Shown piece by piece: positions 13,801 to 26,000 of a stretch of 64,000 nt of DNA. This DNA comes from Bradysia coprophila (taxonomy: Eukaryota > Arthropoda > Insecta > Diptera > Sciaridae), in the NCBI RefSeq assembly GCF_014529535.1, contig NW_023503302.1, positions 2,091,039 to 2,155,038 of the forward strand. The letters are read 5' to 3'. The translations under genes and the position numbers were made by a program. Each line of letters starts with the position of its first letter. Within the stretch, counting starts at the first letter, position 1. The notes beneath the pieces are model-generated. The model saw only the letters and a program-made list of their open reading frames with translations, did not search any database and was not told where the DNA came from.

Positions 13801-16146
13801 TTTGCTGTATGAGCATTGCTGGTCACATTTAACAATGAATGAAATTGAAACAAAATTATCTTGAAATTAACTGAAACAATTAATATTTCGGGGTGGTAGT
13901 ACTTTTGAATAGTGAAACGGGACACGTCACATTAGCGAGTTATAGGAAAAATAAACTTTCATTCATGTAGCTTCTTCCAATAGAATTTACGAAATTTTTC
14001 TTTTGAAACTTTAAAAAAATTCTGTTTACAGTGTAAACTTTACACAGTGAGTCAAATAAGCTGTGCTATTCATTTTCCTTATAATTCGCCAATGTGACAT
14101 GCCTAGTTCCTGCATCTGACTATTCTTCTACAGTAAAGTTAGCCTTGATGAAATTGGCGGACTCAAATGTTTTAACTTGAACGTGAAAATTGATGATAGT
14201 GATGGGATATCCAACCTGCACAATCAGTTATTTAGATAAAAACAAGAAAATTTAATGTGAAATTTCGAGTGAAATTTTCGCAGCGGAAAGTATTTCATTA
14301 CAATGACACATCTTCCCGAGTAATAACAGCAACTAGCGTTAAATAGATCTCAGAGAGTCCAATCGAAACAATAAAAATTCAGTCGAATCGTTCATTTCCA
14401 GCAAGGCTGATCTGGGAAAACGATTATTAAATGAAAGAATGAAAGAATCAACAATTTGATCTGATAACTCCACACTCATTCTACTAAATAGGGTGTCAGT
14501 CGAAATTGTAACTACACACTCATCTCTTATCGAGAAAGATAGCAATAAAAACAAATAATCATTTCTGGGTTTCCTAAGCAGCAAAATGTATGCCTTCATT
14601 AAACAGCAGAAGTAACACACTTTAGTGGGAAATTTTAGGAGTGGATAGCTTAAGCTGGTGGTGTGGAACCTGCAGATACAAGTGCCCATTTCGCAAATAT
14701 ATTTTGTTCTATTTATTGATGAACATGAGATTTCCTGAACTATTTATCGCAGAAAAATAGTTTCTAGGAAAAATAAAATAGATTGTCATGTATCAATTAT
14801 AACAAACACACGGCCTATTAGTGGTTAGCCTAGAAAATCTGTTTTCTGTGTTTTTTGCAACGACCACGCAAGACCTATTATCTCTTTGATGAACGGATGT
14901 AAATAATTCTTATCGCGATTCTATTACTTTAATCGTTGTCAATAAGATTAGATTTAGAAGTAGTTGTGGAAAGCTCAATTTACCGCAATGAGTTTGGCTA
15001 TTTTACTGGCAATTTAAGGAAACTCACGTCAGCCTTCCAATCGTCTGCATTGTGATTTACTATCATCAACATGGCATGTGGAGATCTATTTTGCCTAGTT
15101 ACCTTTTACATCTGCTATCGATACAGCTAATATGAACGACGTGCTCTTATATATAGGCAAATGCATGTCAAAGCAAAAAGAAGTACAAGATTTCTTTTAT
15201 CATGAACGACTATTCTCAACAAAAGGCTTGACAGATTGGATGATTTCATCGCCGTACGGTGCTATAACCATTCACGTTCATCTACTTACAGAAAACAATC
15301 GGTTCAACATCATGTACTGTCAATTTATGAAAATTATCACCGAAAATATTCAATTATTCTAAAACTCGCTTCGTAACGAACGAACGTCGTGCAGCATTTT
15401 GAATTTTGAGTGATGTATACATCGAAATGAATAATATTGTGCAGACCATTATACTCATCACAATGCAATTGATATATGTATGTTAATTTCATTTCGTGTG
15501 ATCAATTATTCCTAAAACGATGACATTTTAATAAGTATGATTTTCTAATTATGATGGTAATTAATCTCTCCACATGTTCGTTTCACGTCTATCAGGATCA
15601 AATAAAAATATAAATTCTTTCGTTTTGCACAGTGATGAGACTATACCATACACAAGTTTATGCATCTACATCATAAACACAAACATATGTAATCCATTAA
15701 GTTACCTGTTCAACCGCTTAAAAATGCATGAGAATATAAAATGTTACTGATGTCTATAAAATTATGATTTATACAGAAAACTGTGTGTTTAATGTTTGCA
15801 CACTTTTTATTGTGCATGGGTGATGTGTGATAGATGTAGTTTTGTTTTTGTACATTACATATATATACGTTCTGCTTGGAAATGGGTCATAATGCCATTG
15901 TTTAGTGTAATTACTTCGTGATTTATTGATTAAAGAATTCGTTTCAGCTTTGATTAAGCGCCCTTAGAAGACTGTGGAGGAGGATATCTTCGTATTTTCT
16001 CATATCGTGTAAAAGATTAACTTTCTTTCGAAACAGCGCAAAGGAAACTAATCGAGAGATAAATATCCACATTCGTCTAATCCGTAGAAACAGAATCTAT
16101 TCAATGACAGATTTCAGTTGCTACAATATCCAAAAGAGATCTAGAA
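10811..16146. other. Gene-free AT-rich stretch
   Basis: No recognizable protein, tRNA or rRNA. A GTT repeat lies near 12,864-12,887. Small ORFs at 13,193-13,459 (+), 14,339-14,689 (-) and 15,132-15,362 (+) have no recognizable domains, and I do not support them as genes. Confidence 0.55.
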
Positions 16147-16671
16147 TTAAGAGCTTCCGACCGTACGCTGAAATTGTAGCCTACATTTCTGCGTTTCGAA
16201 ATTTTTGATCGCTGATATTTTTTTACGAGAGCCCTTTTTGAAAAATGTACGACCACATTTTCGAGTAAAATTATGTCAGCTTTGAATAAAAAATAAAATT
16301 GTCTGTGCAAGTTTCATGTGCTTTGTGAAAAGTGTAGGGAGAAGTGGGGGAATGGCGACCACTTAAAAATTTAGGGTAATGCCGACCACTTAGAACAAAG
16401 TCGAACAAAATTTTTAAATGATCGGTATTACCCGGTGAGCGGTATTACCCCTCATTCCCCTACCTTTGATGCAAATTTGGGGCATCGGTACAGTTTTCTC
16501 AAAGCACATGAAACTTGCACAGACAATTTTATTTTTTATTCAAAGCTGACATATTTTTACTCGAAAATGTGGTCGTACATTTTTCAAAAAGGGTTCTCGT
16601 AAAAAGATAAAAAAATTTCGAAACGCAGAAATGTAGGCTACAATTTCAGCGTACGCTCGGAACCTCTTAAC
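16147..16671. mobile_element. Long foldback element, about 525 bp
   Basis: The left arm (16147-16324) is the reverse complement of the right arm (16501-16671) with only scattered mismatches and small indels; for example GCTGAAATTGTAGCCTACAT on the left is matched by its exact complement on the right. The inner part is also loosely inverted: GGGGGAATGGCGACC on the left, GGTATTACCCCTCATTCCCC on the right, with short internal repeats of GCCGACCACTTA and CGGTATTACCC. There is no ORF. It could be a foldback-type MITE; no target duplication was identified. Confidence 0.7.
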
Positions 16672-16717
16672 GCAAGAGAAAGAAATAGAAAAAGTTGGAC
16701 GTGAGTGTAGCATAGGG

Positions 16718-16982
16718 TAGAGATGAGCGGATCGAGGATCTCCGAAAACCAGACCCAACCCGAACTTAGCCTGAATTACATTTTTGAAACCCGATAACAT
16801 ATTGATGATGATGATACAGATTTGGTACAGCGGCTGAACAGTTTTCCTGCTTCAAGCGGTCAAAATTTTATTGGCATACCTAACCCGACCAGAATTACAT
16901 TTTTGAAACCCGATAACCCGAAGGCAGGTTAAATTAGGTGAGGTTTTGTTTGGACCAAGTTCGGTTAGCCCACTCGTCTCTA
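16718..16982. mobile_element. Candidate hAT-like MITE, 265 bp
   Basis: The stretch starts TAGAGATGAGCGG and ends with the complement of TAGAGACGAGTGG, fitting the TAGRG-type termini of hAT elements. Inside, ATTACATTTTTGAAACCCGA is repeated directly about 120 bp apart. The flanking 8-mers (GCATAGGG and GCATTGAT) agree at only some positions, so the target duplication is weak. Confidence 0.45.
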
Positions 16983-18394
16983 GCATTGATAATGTTCGTC
17001 CGGATTCTCTTGACAAAGTAGCCAGAACATTATTTTCACATACTCCTTTGCACGCGTGAAAAATAAGTGAAATCATTTCACTCGAGAAACAAATCAGAGA
17101 AACAAATCAGAACTGATTAGATACGAAAGTGTTTTTTTTTTACATGAGCAAAACAGTAAATACATAGCAAAAAAGATGTAGAATTAAAATGCAAACATTT
17201 AACGGACAATTATAATCATATGTTATTGACAACGACGACAAATAGTGAGCTTTAAATAAAGTTGAAGTAACAACTTAAGTAATATAGATCCGATAACTAA
17301 TGGTCCTAACGATGTGCTCGCCGTTTCTATGTGAAAGGTTGAATTTCGACATTTTTTTTTCAAAATTAGGGGTCGTCTATAAAAGACGTTTTTATTTTGT
17401 GGGTAGCTTTATACTTTTAACATTATTTTTCCGGTTTTGTCAATGTCTTTTATGGATATCCACTTATAGTATCAAGAGCACAGACAATTCCAATTGAAGT
17501 TTTTCTTTGTCTTCCTTGATTTTAGTATTGGTCGCCTTCTGAGTTGACATATGCATAATGCACTTTAAGCGTGAGTGAGACTCTAAATAGACTACTGACT
17601 ACGGGACAGTGTATCAAACAAATTTTGGCACTGTAAAAAAATCTGGAACGCTTTTTCATACAAAATAGTACTCAATTTGAAGTGTTGGTATGCAGCAAAA
17701 CTACCATCTGATAAATTAATGACATGTTTGATGCAAGTGGATGTGGAATGATTGTTAAAATAAATCTATTCGACTTGTATTAAATTATGTGAAAAACTCT
17801 AAGTTCTTTTCATTTCATATAATTTCCACAAGAGATTGTTTCCAGCGATAGTTTAGTATAGATTTCCATCCTATTGTTTGTTTAATTTTTATGTTTTCGT
17901 CTCTCATCTTTCTTGTTCAAACACTCTGACGCTATCCGATGCTATCGGTTTGTTAATGGAATCTAATTTATGCAAAGATTTATGTAAACATTGAGGTACA
18001 TTGGCTTCATACTTGAATTACCTTAAATACACACATGGAAGCAGGAAATTTCTTCTTTCTCTGACTGGTATACTCGATTAACTTGCATTATTAATATTGT
18101 CTGTAGTCAGTAAACTGCACCAAAGTACAATTCCGATTGAAATTTCATAATATTTTCGCTTCAATGAATTATCACTTACAATAAAATTATGCTTTCGTTT
18201 CATGTCCGTATTTCGATTCTCAAGTGAACAACATTTAATATATAGATAGAGGCAATATAATGGCTCCAATAATTCATGTCGATATCAGCAACCTACATTA
18301 TGTTGTGGATCACTTGACTGGGATTGTAGGAAACGTGTAGATGAAGGTCTGATCCGGAAATAAGATGGTGAAAGATCCTAATTTAATTTAAACA
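16983..18394. other. Gene-free AT-rich stretch
   Basis: No recognizable gene or repeat was found here beyond short homopolymers. The ORFs at 17,300 (+) and 18,078 (-) are short and lack any domain signature. Confidence 0.5.
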
Positions 18395-19040
18395 GATTCG
18401 GACAGATTGGGTATCAACATAAATGGAGGATACCTGAGTATTCTACGTTTCGCAGATGACATCTCCCTGATGGCGATGGTGAAAGTCGGTCTCAAAAAGA
18501 ATTTGTCGAAAACTAAAATCATGACAAACATTGACGATGACAGAGACATTATAAAATTGGTGATACTGTCATTGAACGAGTCGACAGTTACGTGTACCTA
18601 GGTCACAAATTGAAGTTAGGTCTGGACAACCAAACTGCAGAAATAAAACGTAGAATTGGTCTTGCATGGGCAGCGTTCGGAAAACTCGGGTTATTTTCAA
18701 AAACAAAATGAAAAATAGTCTGAAACGTAAAGTGTTCGATACGTGCTCACAGATGGAGCGGAAACGTTAACGTTAACAAAAGCTTCCGAAAGAAAACTAA
18801 AAGTGGCACAATGGAACGTTGGACGAAAAAGATCATGAACTGGAGACCACCTAAAACAAGACCTAGAGGTAGGCCACCAGAGAGATGGAATAATAGCATA
18901 AAGCGAATTGCAGGCGCAAATTGGCAACAAGTGGCAACGGATCGTTCGGAATGGAAGATAATTGGGGAGGCCTACGTCCAGCAGTGGATAGAAACAGGCT
19001 GAAAAAGAAGAGGAAGAAGAAGAAGAAGAAGAAGGACAGA
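18395..19040 (+). pseudogene. RTE-like non-LTR retrotransposon, decayed 3' end
   Basis: Fragments in shifting frames match the RTE-type endonuclease/reverse transcriptase. First comes an RT active-site block LRFADDISLMA (18,441 onward). Then comes a DSYVYLGHKLKLG-like stretch after a frame change (about 18,580). Last is the C-terminal RPRGRPPERW...NWQQVATDRSEW...GEAYVQQW block (18,861-18,996), typical of the end of these ORFs. Stops and frameshifts separate the pieces. The copy ends in a simple GAA tail, as RTE elements often do. A relative lies inverted at 36,460-38,590. Confidence 0.8.
19001..19037 (+). repeat. GAA-type microsatellite tail
   Basis: A purine tract of AAGAAG units directly follows the last codons of the RTE relic; it is probably the element's 3' repeat tail. 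Confidence 0.7.
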
Positions 19041-21828
19041 TTGCACCTTACGCACAGCTTAAAATTTGTGACCGTATTAATTGTGTGTTTAGTCGGTTCA
19101 TTCAAAAATTACATGCTTAAATTTTCGATAATTGTGAAAACAGTAAAAACCGCAACAAAACGAAAACACGATTATTGCCCCAGCGAGTGAAACCGTGAAA
19201 CGATTTAAATTTGTTGTTATATTTACATCTTATCAAGGTAGCCAGCAGTTAAGTGAGAATGCAAAATAATACCTACGATATTGAAAAATTGAAATGCCAA
19301 ATGCTGTGTGTTTAACGATTCATTAAGAAGTTATTAAGTTAAGAGCCGATTAGAAAATCTGTGTGACTATGAGTCTTCTCGCATTCGAAAAGCTTTATAA
19401 TCGCGCAAGAATAACTACATTATGAAAACAAAAGTCTGACTAGGTCAAAGAAATCAGCATTCGTAAACTATAAGTAAACTTCCCTTCACTTGCAACAGTA
19501 TGCTCAATGTAGCTCATCGAATAAATCAATCTTAACCTTTTAGGAACGACAAACGTATTGCGATGCAAACATTTATTTCGTTTAACGTTGCAGGTATCGT
19601 TCTAACAACGGTTATTTGGTCGAAAGAAAATTAGAATTTCCAACAAGAATGTCGCGAATCGCTCGAGATGGAATTTTCTAGTTTCTTCCAGAGGAGAACA
19701 CAACGTTTTTCATATGTACAAGGTGTGATTAACCGTTTTTCTGCACTAAACAAAAATATAAATTTGTTACACAGTTCTATTTAAATCTATTTACGCCCCT
19801 ATCAAAACAAGAGGCGAGAAAATTGACCTTTTCTCACCCGAACTGTCTTCAGACAAAGCGTGTAACGTCCTTTTAAGTGGAGAAAATAAACATAATAACA
19901 GCGCACATATGAAATAGCTATTTGTTAAAGCGGTGAGGTGACAAAATGAATATTTTGTGTCTTACCCCTTATATGCGGACGTCGCACTTGCATGATGCTC
20001 AGAAATCATTTCTTATATTCCTCATTGTATAATATCCTCTTCGATTTTATAACACATTTCTGACTTGCGTGGAACAGTAGAATGTTAGGAATTCTGAGAA
20101 TATTTAATTTTTACAGACAGTCATTCATCAGTATAATCACCGAATCTACAGATTGTTTTCATGAATAATAACAGATGAAAATTGAGAATTGGAATTTTTT
20201 ATATATTTTGTTATAGAGATTGATAAAAAAATCTTGTACTTCATTAGTTTTAACAAAAGATTTGTTACTTAAGAGTTAATTAGGCTGAGTTTTTTTTTCT
20301 TAATTTGTCGCTGTCTTTAAAACAAACAAACTGTGCCCTATCATGATCAATTATTATAAGAAGTAGTCAAGCGTTAACGACATTAAATTAAATGCTAAAT
20401 TAAACTATGCACTAAAGAAGAAAAAAAAAATAGCTCGGAATGTGCAATTTACTCATTAATCCACAGAATCTTGTTTGTAATTATAAAATGAAAGATTATG
20501 TTCGGACGCTGATCATAGATAAATCACACATTCAAATCTATTTAATCATTTATTTACCTTGTGGTTACATTAAGGTCGTGCTTTTGCATATAACACAACA
20601 ACAAAAAATGTCAGTAAAATCGAACTTTTACTTCAATTTTTACTCAAATATACATTTTTGAATTTTGCCGAGAATCGAGTTGTTTTCACCATCCAACAAT
20701 TTCATAGACGTTTTAAGTGTTTCTGTTTATTTAAAAATTGAATCGATCATATATGCACAATACCTCACCCAGTGTACAGTATGTGTTTGTTTGTATACAG
20801 TATGGGATACTTCCATGTAATAAACAATTTGGTATGAAATGAAATTTTAACATTCACAACACAAATAATAAGCCACTGTTTTCTATATTCATGTGCCGAT
20901 GTTATATTGCAAGAATTTTAAACGTGTTTTTGTTTCAGCTTATTTTATGCTTTTATTATGTTCGTTTAACCCATATATGAGTAGAGGCAATAAAATCGAG
21001 AAAAAATACGTTTTTTTGTTGTTGTTGTAACTTTTCTGTAACGAAAACCTTCGATGCACAAATTAATACACTGAATGCTTTCGCGAAATCGAGCAACAGT
21101 AAACTAATCCAACTCTCTGCAGACAAGTCAGTCTTGTTGATGATGAGTTGATTACCACCACCTTTCTTCTTGCATTGCCTTGTGAGCGTAACAATTTGTT
21201 GCAAAAATTATGATTGAAGTGTAGGTTTTATGATATGGTGTGTAAATGGTGGGAAAAGCCTATCTTATCAGTCAGTTGTAGTATTTCTATAAAAAATCGT
21301 TCATTTCGGCAGTGAGCTAAATTTTGGTCATCCATCACTCATTCATCTTTTCGCCTCGTTTGAGGGAAAATTCTTAATGATTTTTCGTGAACAACTGCGA
21401 ATTCATCGAAATTTTTCTGAAACTGAGAATTTATACCCGGTATCCATAATGTTATTCGGATGCGAGAGGCAGATAATCGAGTATTTTGAGTGTAAAAGGA
21501 TTTTCTTATAGAAAATCATTAAATGGTTTTCTTGGATTTTCTCTAAAGGGATTTTTTTGTCAATTTCAAAGAATTTCAAAACATTCTCACACGATTTTTT
21601 TGGATTTTATCTTTGTTTAAGGATTCTTTTTAAAGAAAACTCATTTTTATTGATAAAATCCTAAATCTTTATCAAAGCATGAAACAGATTCCACCCATGG
21701 AGTGGCTTCTATTCTTAACAAGAATTGCCCTATTATATTTATCCAGAACCATGGAAACTGGCCTGATTCAGCAGAAACAGGAGAAAAGCTAGCAACTTAA
21801 CGAAGGAGCAATTCAACAAATCATGAAA
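19041..21828. other. Gene-free AT-rich stretch
   Basis: No recognizable gene. It includes one copy of the dispersed 22-bp motif (20,233). From 21,480 to 21,660 it has short repeated words such as GGATTTT and AAAATC that look like simple-sequence drift. Confidence 0.5.
20233..20254 (+). repeat. Dispersed TACTTCATYTGTTTTAAC-type motif, copy 2
   Basis: Same orientation as the copy at 1341 and sharing the upstream GATTGATAAAAAAATCT with it. Confidence 0.45.
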
Positions 21829-22322
21829 TCAGAGTATATAAAGAATCTCGTCCAACCGTCTGAATTCATCTTCTCTAAACGTACCCATAACACAAGCTGC
21901 ATTTGAACGCTGTAAAGCAATACCTATTCTTTGCTTCAAATAAGCCTTACATCTTGTTTCACCAGTTCTTTCAGAGTACAAATTGCAAAGAATATCCACG
22001 AACCGAACAGCTTCCTCGCACCAAGGACCTAGCGTCTCTACTGCAAATGGCAAAATGAAATAACCTTGGTCCGAAAGCTCTTTGTAACGGTTTAGTTTGA
22101 CGTCTGCTGCTTTTCTCGCGACTAAACCAGCCTTTTTTGAGTTAAAACCTAAGTATGACGGAGCTGAGGTGTCGGAACATGTTACATACCAGACCAATAT
22201 CTGACCATTATATTGGTATAAATGTGACTCCGTCCACTCTTTTCTTATCATCTCTGAACATTCCAGGTGGTTCTCTCATCGATGGAAAATTCGTTGTTTT
22301 AAGTGAACAATGCATTATATTA
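21829..22322 (-). pseudogene. RT-associated endonuclease-like relic, downstream half (split by the Ty3 insertion)
   Basis: On the minus strand this continues the reading interrupted at 27,455. It has an EPPGMFRDD..VDGVTFIP stretch, then after a frame change ILVWYVTCSDTSAPSYL, LSDQGYFILPFAVETLG and SNAACVMGTF. This is a conserved C-terminal region I know from RT-encoding elements and many uncharacterized invertebrate proteins. Its D-x-T and A..K..Y pattern suggests a PD-(D/E)XK-type nuclease fold (inference). The expected Asp before VTC is Tyr here and the frame is broken near 22,200, so the copy is dead. The exact element family is unknown to me. Confidence 0.6.
22317..22322. repeat. Target site duplication, left (ATATTA)
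   Basis: ATATTA directly precedes the TG of the left LTR and is repeated exactly after the CA of the right LTR at 27455-27460. Confidence 0.85.
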
Positions 22323-22503
22323 TGGGGAACGAAAAGGCAAGATGCTTTCAGTTTGAATCCATATATTTGAATGAATCTTAGTCTAACAAATACACCGTAT
22401 ATATAGGGGATACAATGTCTACTATGTCTGGAATCATTTGATTGGCATACTGTGATGAATTGATATGTTGTCGAGTGTTGGCGAGTGTTGACGAGTTACC
22501 ACA
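22323..22503 (-). repeat. 3' LTR of the Ty3/gypsy element (181 bp)
   Basis: Identical, by eye over all 181 bases, to 27274-27454. On the element's strand it starts TGTGG and ends CCCCA, the usual TG..CA ends. LTRs this short are unusual but suit this clade. Confidence 0.93.
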
Positions 22504-22515
22504 CACTTCCCCCCT
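22504..22515 (-). other. Polypurine tract
   Basis: AGGGGGGAAGTG directly abuts the TGTGG start of the 3' LTR on the element strand, which is where plus-strand DNA synthesis is primed in LTR elements. Confidence 0.8.
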
Positions 22516-22717
22516 AGGATCAGGTTTCGGTATCCATTTGAGGCGTGAATTCTTTTGATTCCATTTGACCAACCAAATTATGAAAGGAACTTATTGGCGA
22601 TTTTGATTTATGTTTTTCCAAATGTTTGTTTGATTTTGATGATCATTGTATCGTATGATGCTGGTGACTCTGGATTTTATAATTGATTTTTGGATATAAG
22701 TCAATTTTTCAATTGAT

Positions 22718-22990
22718 TTATGTATTTTGATTTTGGTATGCTGCGATAAAATCAGCACCCAAAATTATTTCATCAATATTGGCGGTGTAAAAACGCCACG
22801 AATAATTGATATTATTGATCTTTATATTCTTTTCTATTTTTTCATACATTGGAAGGATTTGATTTCCGTTGTATATAGATAGGGATGTATATCGTCCATT
22901 GATTTCAAATTGTGGGAATAATGAAAATGGACTTCCGGTATCAATGATACACTTTAGACCGGTGTTTGCGTCTTTAAGTGTTTCCATCAT
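22718..22990 (-). CDS. Extra retropepsin-like small ORF (ORF3) of the Ty3 element
   Basis: A 90-residue ORF lies between the pol stop and the polypurine tract. It has the aspartic protease core IIDTGSPFSLFP near residues 15-26 and a C-terminal EIILGADF near residues 74-81. These are the D-T-G catalytic loop and the I-L-G-x-D hydrophobic-Gly motif of retropepsins. The length is close to a minimal retropepsin monomer. It is in the same frame as gag-pol but separated by four in-frame stops, so simple readthrough is unlikely; the ATG has an A-rich context. The gag-pol ORF already has its own different protease ([11 protein letters not shown]), so this is not a displaced piece of it. Expression route (reinitiation, splicing) and activity are unknown. 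It may be a captured host or element protease domain. Confidence 0.7.
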   Translation of the reverse strand: MMETLKDANTGLKCIIDTGSPFSLFPQFEINGRYTSLSIYNGNQILPMYEKIEKNIKINNINYSWRFYTANIDEIILGADFIAAYQNQNT

Positions 22991-23065
22991 TTTTTATTTA
23001 AATATTTTATTTTATTTACTTGTAGTTGTTGTTCTTTCGAACGACTAGAAGTGAATGTACTTTTC

Positions 23066-26000
23066 TCAAATATTGTTGCCGCTTTTATAGGCATTTAGAG
23101 AATAGTGTACTAGATCGTTTGCAAAAGTTACATGTTTAGTTTGTTTAAAAATTTCGTTGAGCAACGGAATTTCGTAACATGGCTTTAGTCGATCGATAGA
23201 GATAACTTTTTCTTTTCCCTTAATTTTAAGAGTGAAAAATTTAGTATCTCTTTTGATTACTTCGTATGGTCCTTCATAATTAGGTTGTAGGGGTTTTCTA
23301 TAACCATCAGTACGGACGAATACGTGAGTACAAGTATCTAAGTTCTTGAAAAGAAAAACTTTTTGTTTATGATGATTAGCGCTTGGGACAGGCTGTAAAT
23401 CATTCATATGTCGTTTTAACTTTTCAACGAAAGAACTTGGATCTTTTGAAAGATCTTCTTCTGTATGATGGAAAAAATGGTATGGTAAACGGATATTTGT
23501 ACCATATACCATTTCTGAAACAGAAGCGTTGATGTGAGGTAGAATTATTGAACGTAATCCTAACATCACAATAGGGAGCGTTTTCATCCAATCAGGTGTT
23601 GAATGACACTTGATTGCTCCTTTAACAATCCGATGCCATCTTTCAAGAATTCCATTGGCTTGAGGATGGTGGGCTGTTGTTCTCAATCTCTTTGTTCCAA
23701 GAAGTTTATTTAATTCGGCGAACAAATCTGATTCGAATTGTTTACCTTGATCGGTTGTTATAACTTCTGGCACGCCGAAGCGAGGAATCCAATGGAAGAA
23801 AAACTGTTTAGCGCATGTTTCAGCGGTTTGGTTTTCCATAGGGATTGCTTCGGGCCATCTTGTAAAACGATCGATGCATGTTAGGACATATTTGAATCCT
23901 TCTGAATTAGGGAGTGCACCCACAATGTCTAAATGGACATGATCGAATCTTTGATTCGGCATATCAATCGGTGTGATTGGCGACGAGTTGTGTCGTGAGA
24001 CTTTGGTCTTCTGACAAGGAATACAGCTTTTACAATAATTTCGAATGTCTTTGATCATAGTTGGCCAAACGAAATCTTTTTTTATCGTAGTTGTAGAAGC
24101 TTTGATTCCTGGATGAGCAAAGTTATGGACTTTGTCAAAAACAATTTTGCGAAAATCAGGAGGAACAATCGGTCTCAAGTTTCCAGTTGATATATCACAA
24201 AATATGTCTGTACCATGATAGTCCGTTTTAATAACTTTAAGACTCGTGTCTTTTTTTACTTTGTCGATTACCGTCATATCTCTGGTTTGGGCTTCGGCTA
24301 GTAATTTATAATCAATTGAGCTATCAAGTGATATTGAATGTACTATGTTCAATGTTTCTATTCGAGACATTGCATCAGCAACAACATTTTTCTTTCCAGG
24401 TAGATGTCGAATATCAGTTGAAAACTGAGATATGTAGTTTAGTTGTCGTATTTGACGAGGGGTTGCTTTGTCAGCTTTTTGAGTGAAGGCATGAACTAAT
24501 GGTTTATGATCTGTGAAGATCGTAAATTCCATTCCTTCTAAAATTTGTCGGAAATGTTTAATTCCTTCATAGATGGCTAAGAGTTCTTTATCATAAGTTG
24601 AATACTTAAGCTGTGCAGTATTTAATTTTTGTGAATAAAATGATAAAGGTTGCCATTTATTATTGACAAACTGAACAACTACACCTCCAAGTGCATAATC
24701 GGAAGCATCGACATGTAAACCGATAGGTGCGTCAGTTTTAGGGTGCGCTAGCAAAGTTGCGTTTGCTAAATCTGATTTACATTTGTTGAAAGCTTCTATC
24801 ATGGTCACAGTCCAGGTGATAGGTGTTTTATCGTTCTTTATGTTGCCTTTCATGCAAGAAAACAATGGTAGTTGTGTTTCTGCGGCGTGTGGCATGAAGC
24901 GACGGAAAAAATTGATCATACCGAGAAATCGTTTGAGCTTGGTGACTGTATCCGGTAAGGGAAAGTCTAATATTGATTTAACTCGGTTGTCGAGAGGTTT
25001 TGTTCCGTGTTCATTTATTAGAAATCCGAGGAATTTGACTTCTTTTTGTCCGAAAACACATTTTTGCAAGTTAATAACTACGCCGTAGTCGTTGAGGCGA
25101 GCAAAAAGTATTTTGAGATGTTTTTTGTGTTCTTCTTCATTTTCGGAAGCAATTAGAATATCGTCAAGGTAGACGAAACAGAAGTCTAATTCTTTGAGGA
25201 CTTCGTTCATAAAACGTTGGAACGTCTGACCGGCATTGCATAGACCGAAAGTCATGAATGGAAATTCAAATAAACCAAACGGTGTTATGATTGCCGTCTT
25301 TTGTATGTCGTCTTCGTGAACGGGTATTTGGTTATAAGCTCTGACTAAATCGACAACGCTGAAGATCTTTTTTCCATGCAAGAAATAGTTAAATTCTTGG
25401 ATGTTTGGAACTGGATATCGATCTGGTTGCGTTGCAGCATTTAAACGTCGGTAATCGCCACATGGTCTAAAACCACCTGATGGTTTTTCTTTTATCAGTA
25501 ATGGTGTTGCCCAGGGGCTGTCTGAGGGGCGACATATACCGAGTTTAAGCATATCGTCGATTTCTTTTTTAGCTATTGGAAGCTTAGAGGGATGTAATCT
25601 TCGAGCTTTTGCAAAAAGTGGGGCACATTTGGTAACGATGTGATGTTTAACATTGTGCTTTTTCACTTTTGATTTAAATTTTGTCAAGTCAAGAATATCT
25701 GGAAATTCGTTGACTAATTGATAGTAAACTGAAATGTTCGATATGGTTTTAATCGAATTTTTATTTTTTCGTGTACCAACGGTTGTTCCGATAGAAGAAA
25801 TTGAAGTTTTACTGTCAATTAGTCTGTTGTTTTTAATATCGACGAGTAAGTCGAATTTTTGGAGTAGGTCAGCTCCAATGATGGGTTGTTGCACGTCTGC
25901 AATTATAAAAATCCATCTTATATTTCTTTTTAGGCCTAAATTAATAGTGACCGATTTGCTCCCATAAGTCTTAATAGGAGTACCATTAGCTGCATGAAGT

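Noticed and set aside
14339..14689. 116-codon minus-strand ORF
   Set aside because: No domain signature; composition follows the local AT-rich background.
22378..22572. ORF across the 3' LTR and flank
   Set aside because: Falls in LTR and polypurine tract; no domain, not an env gene.
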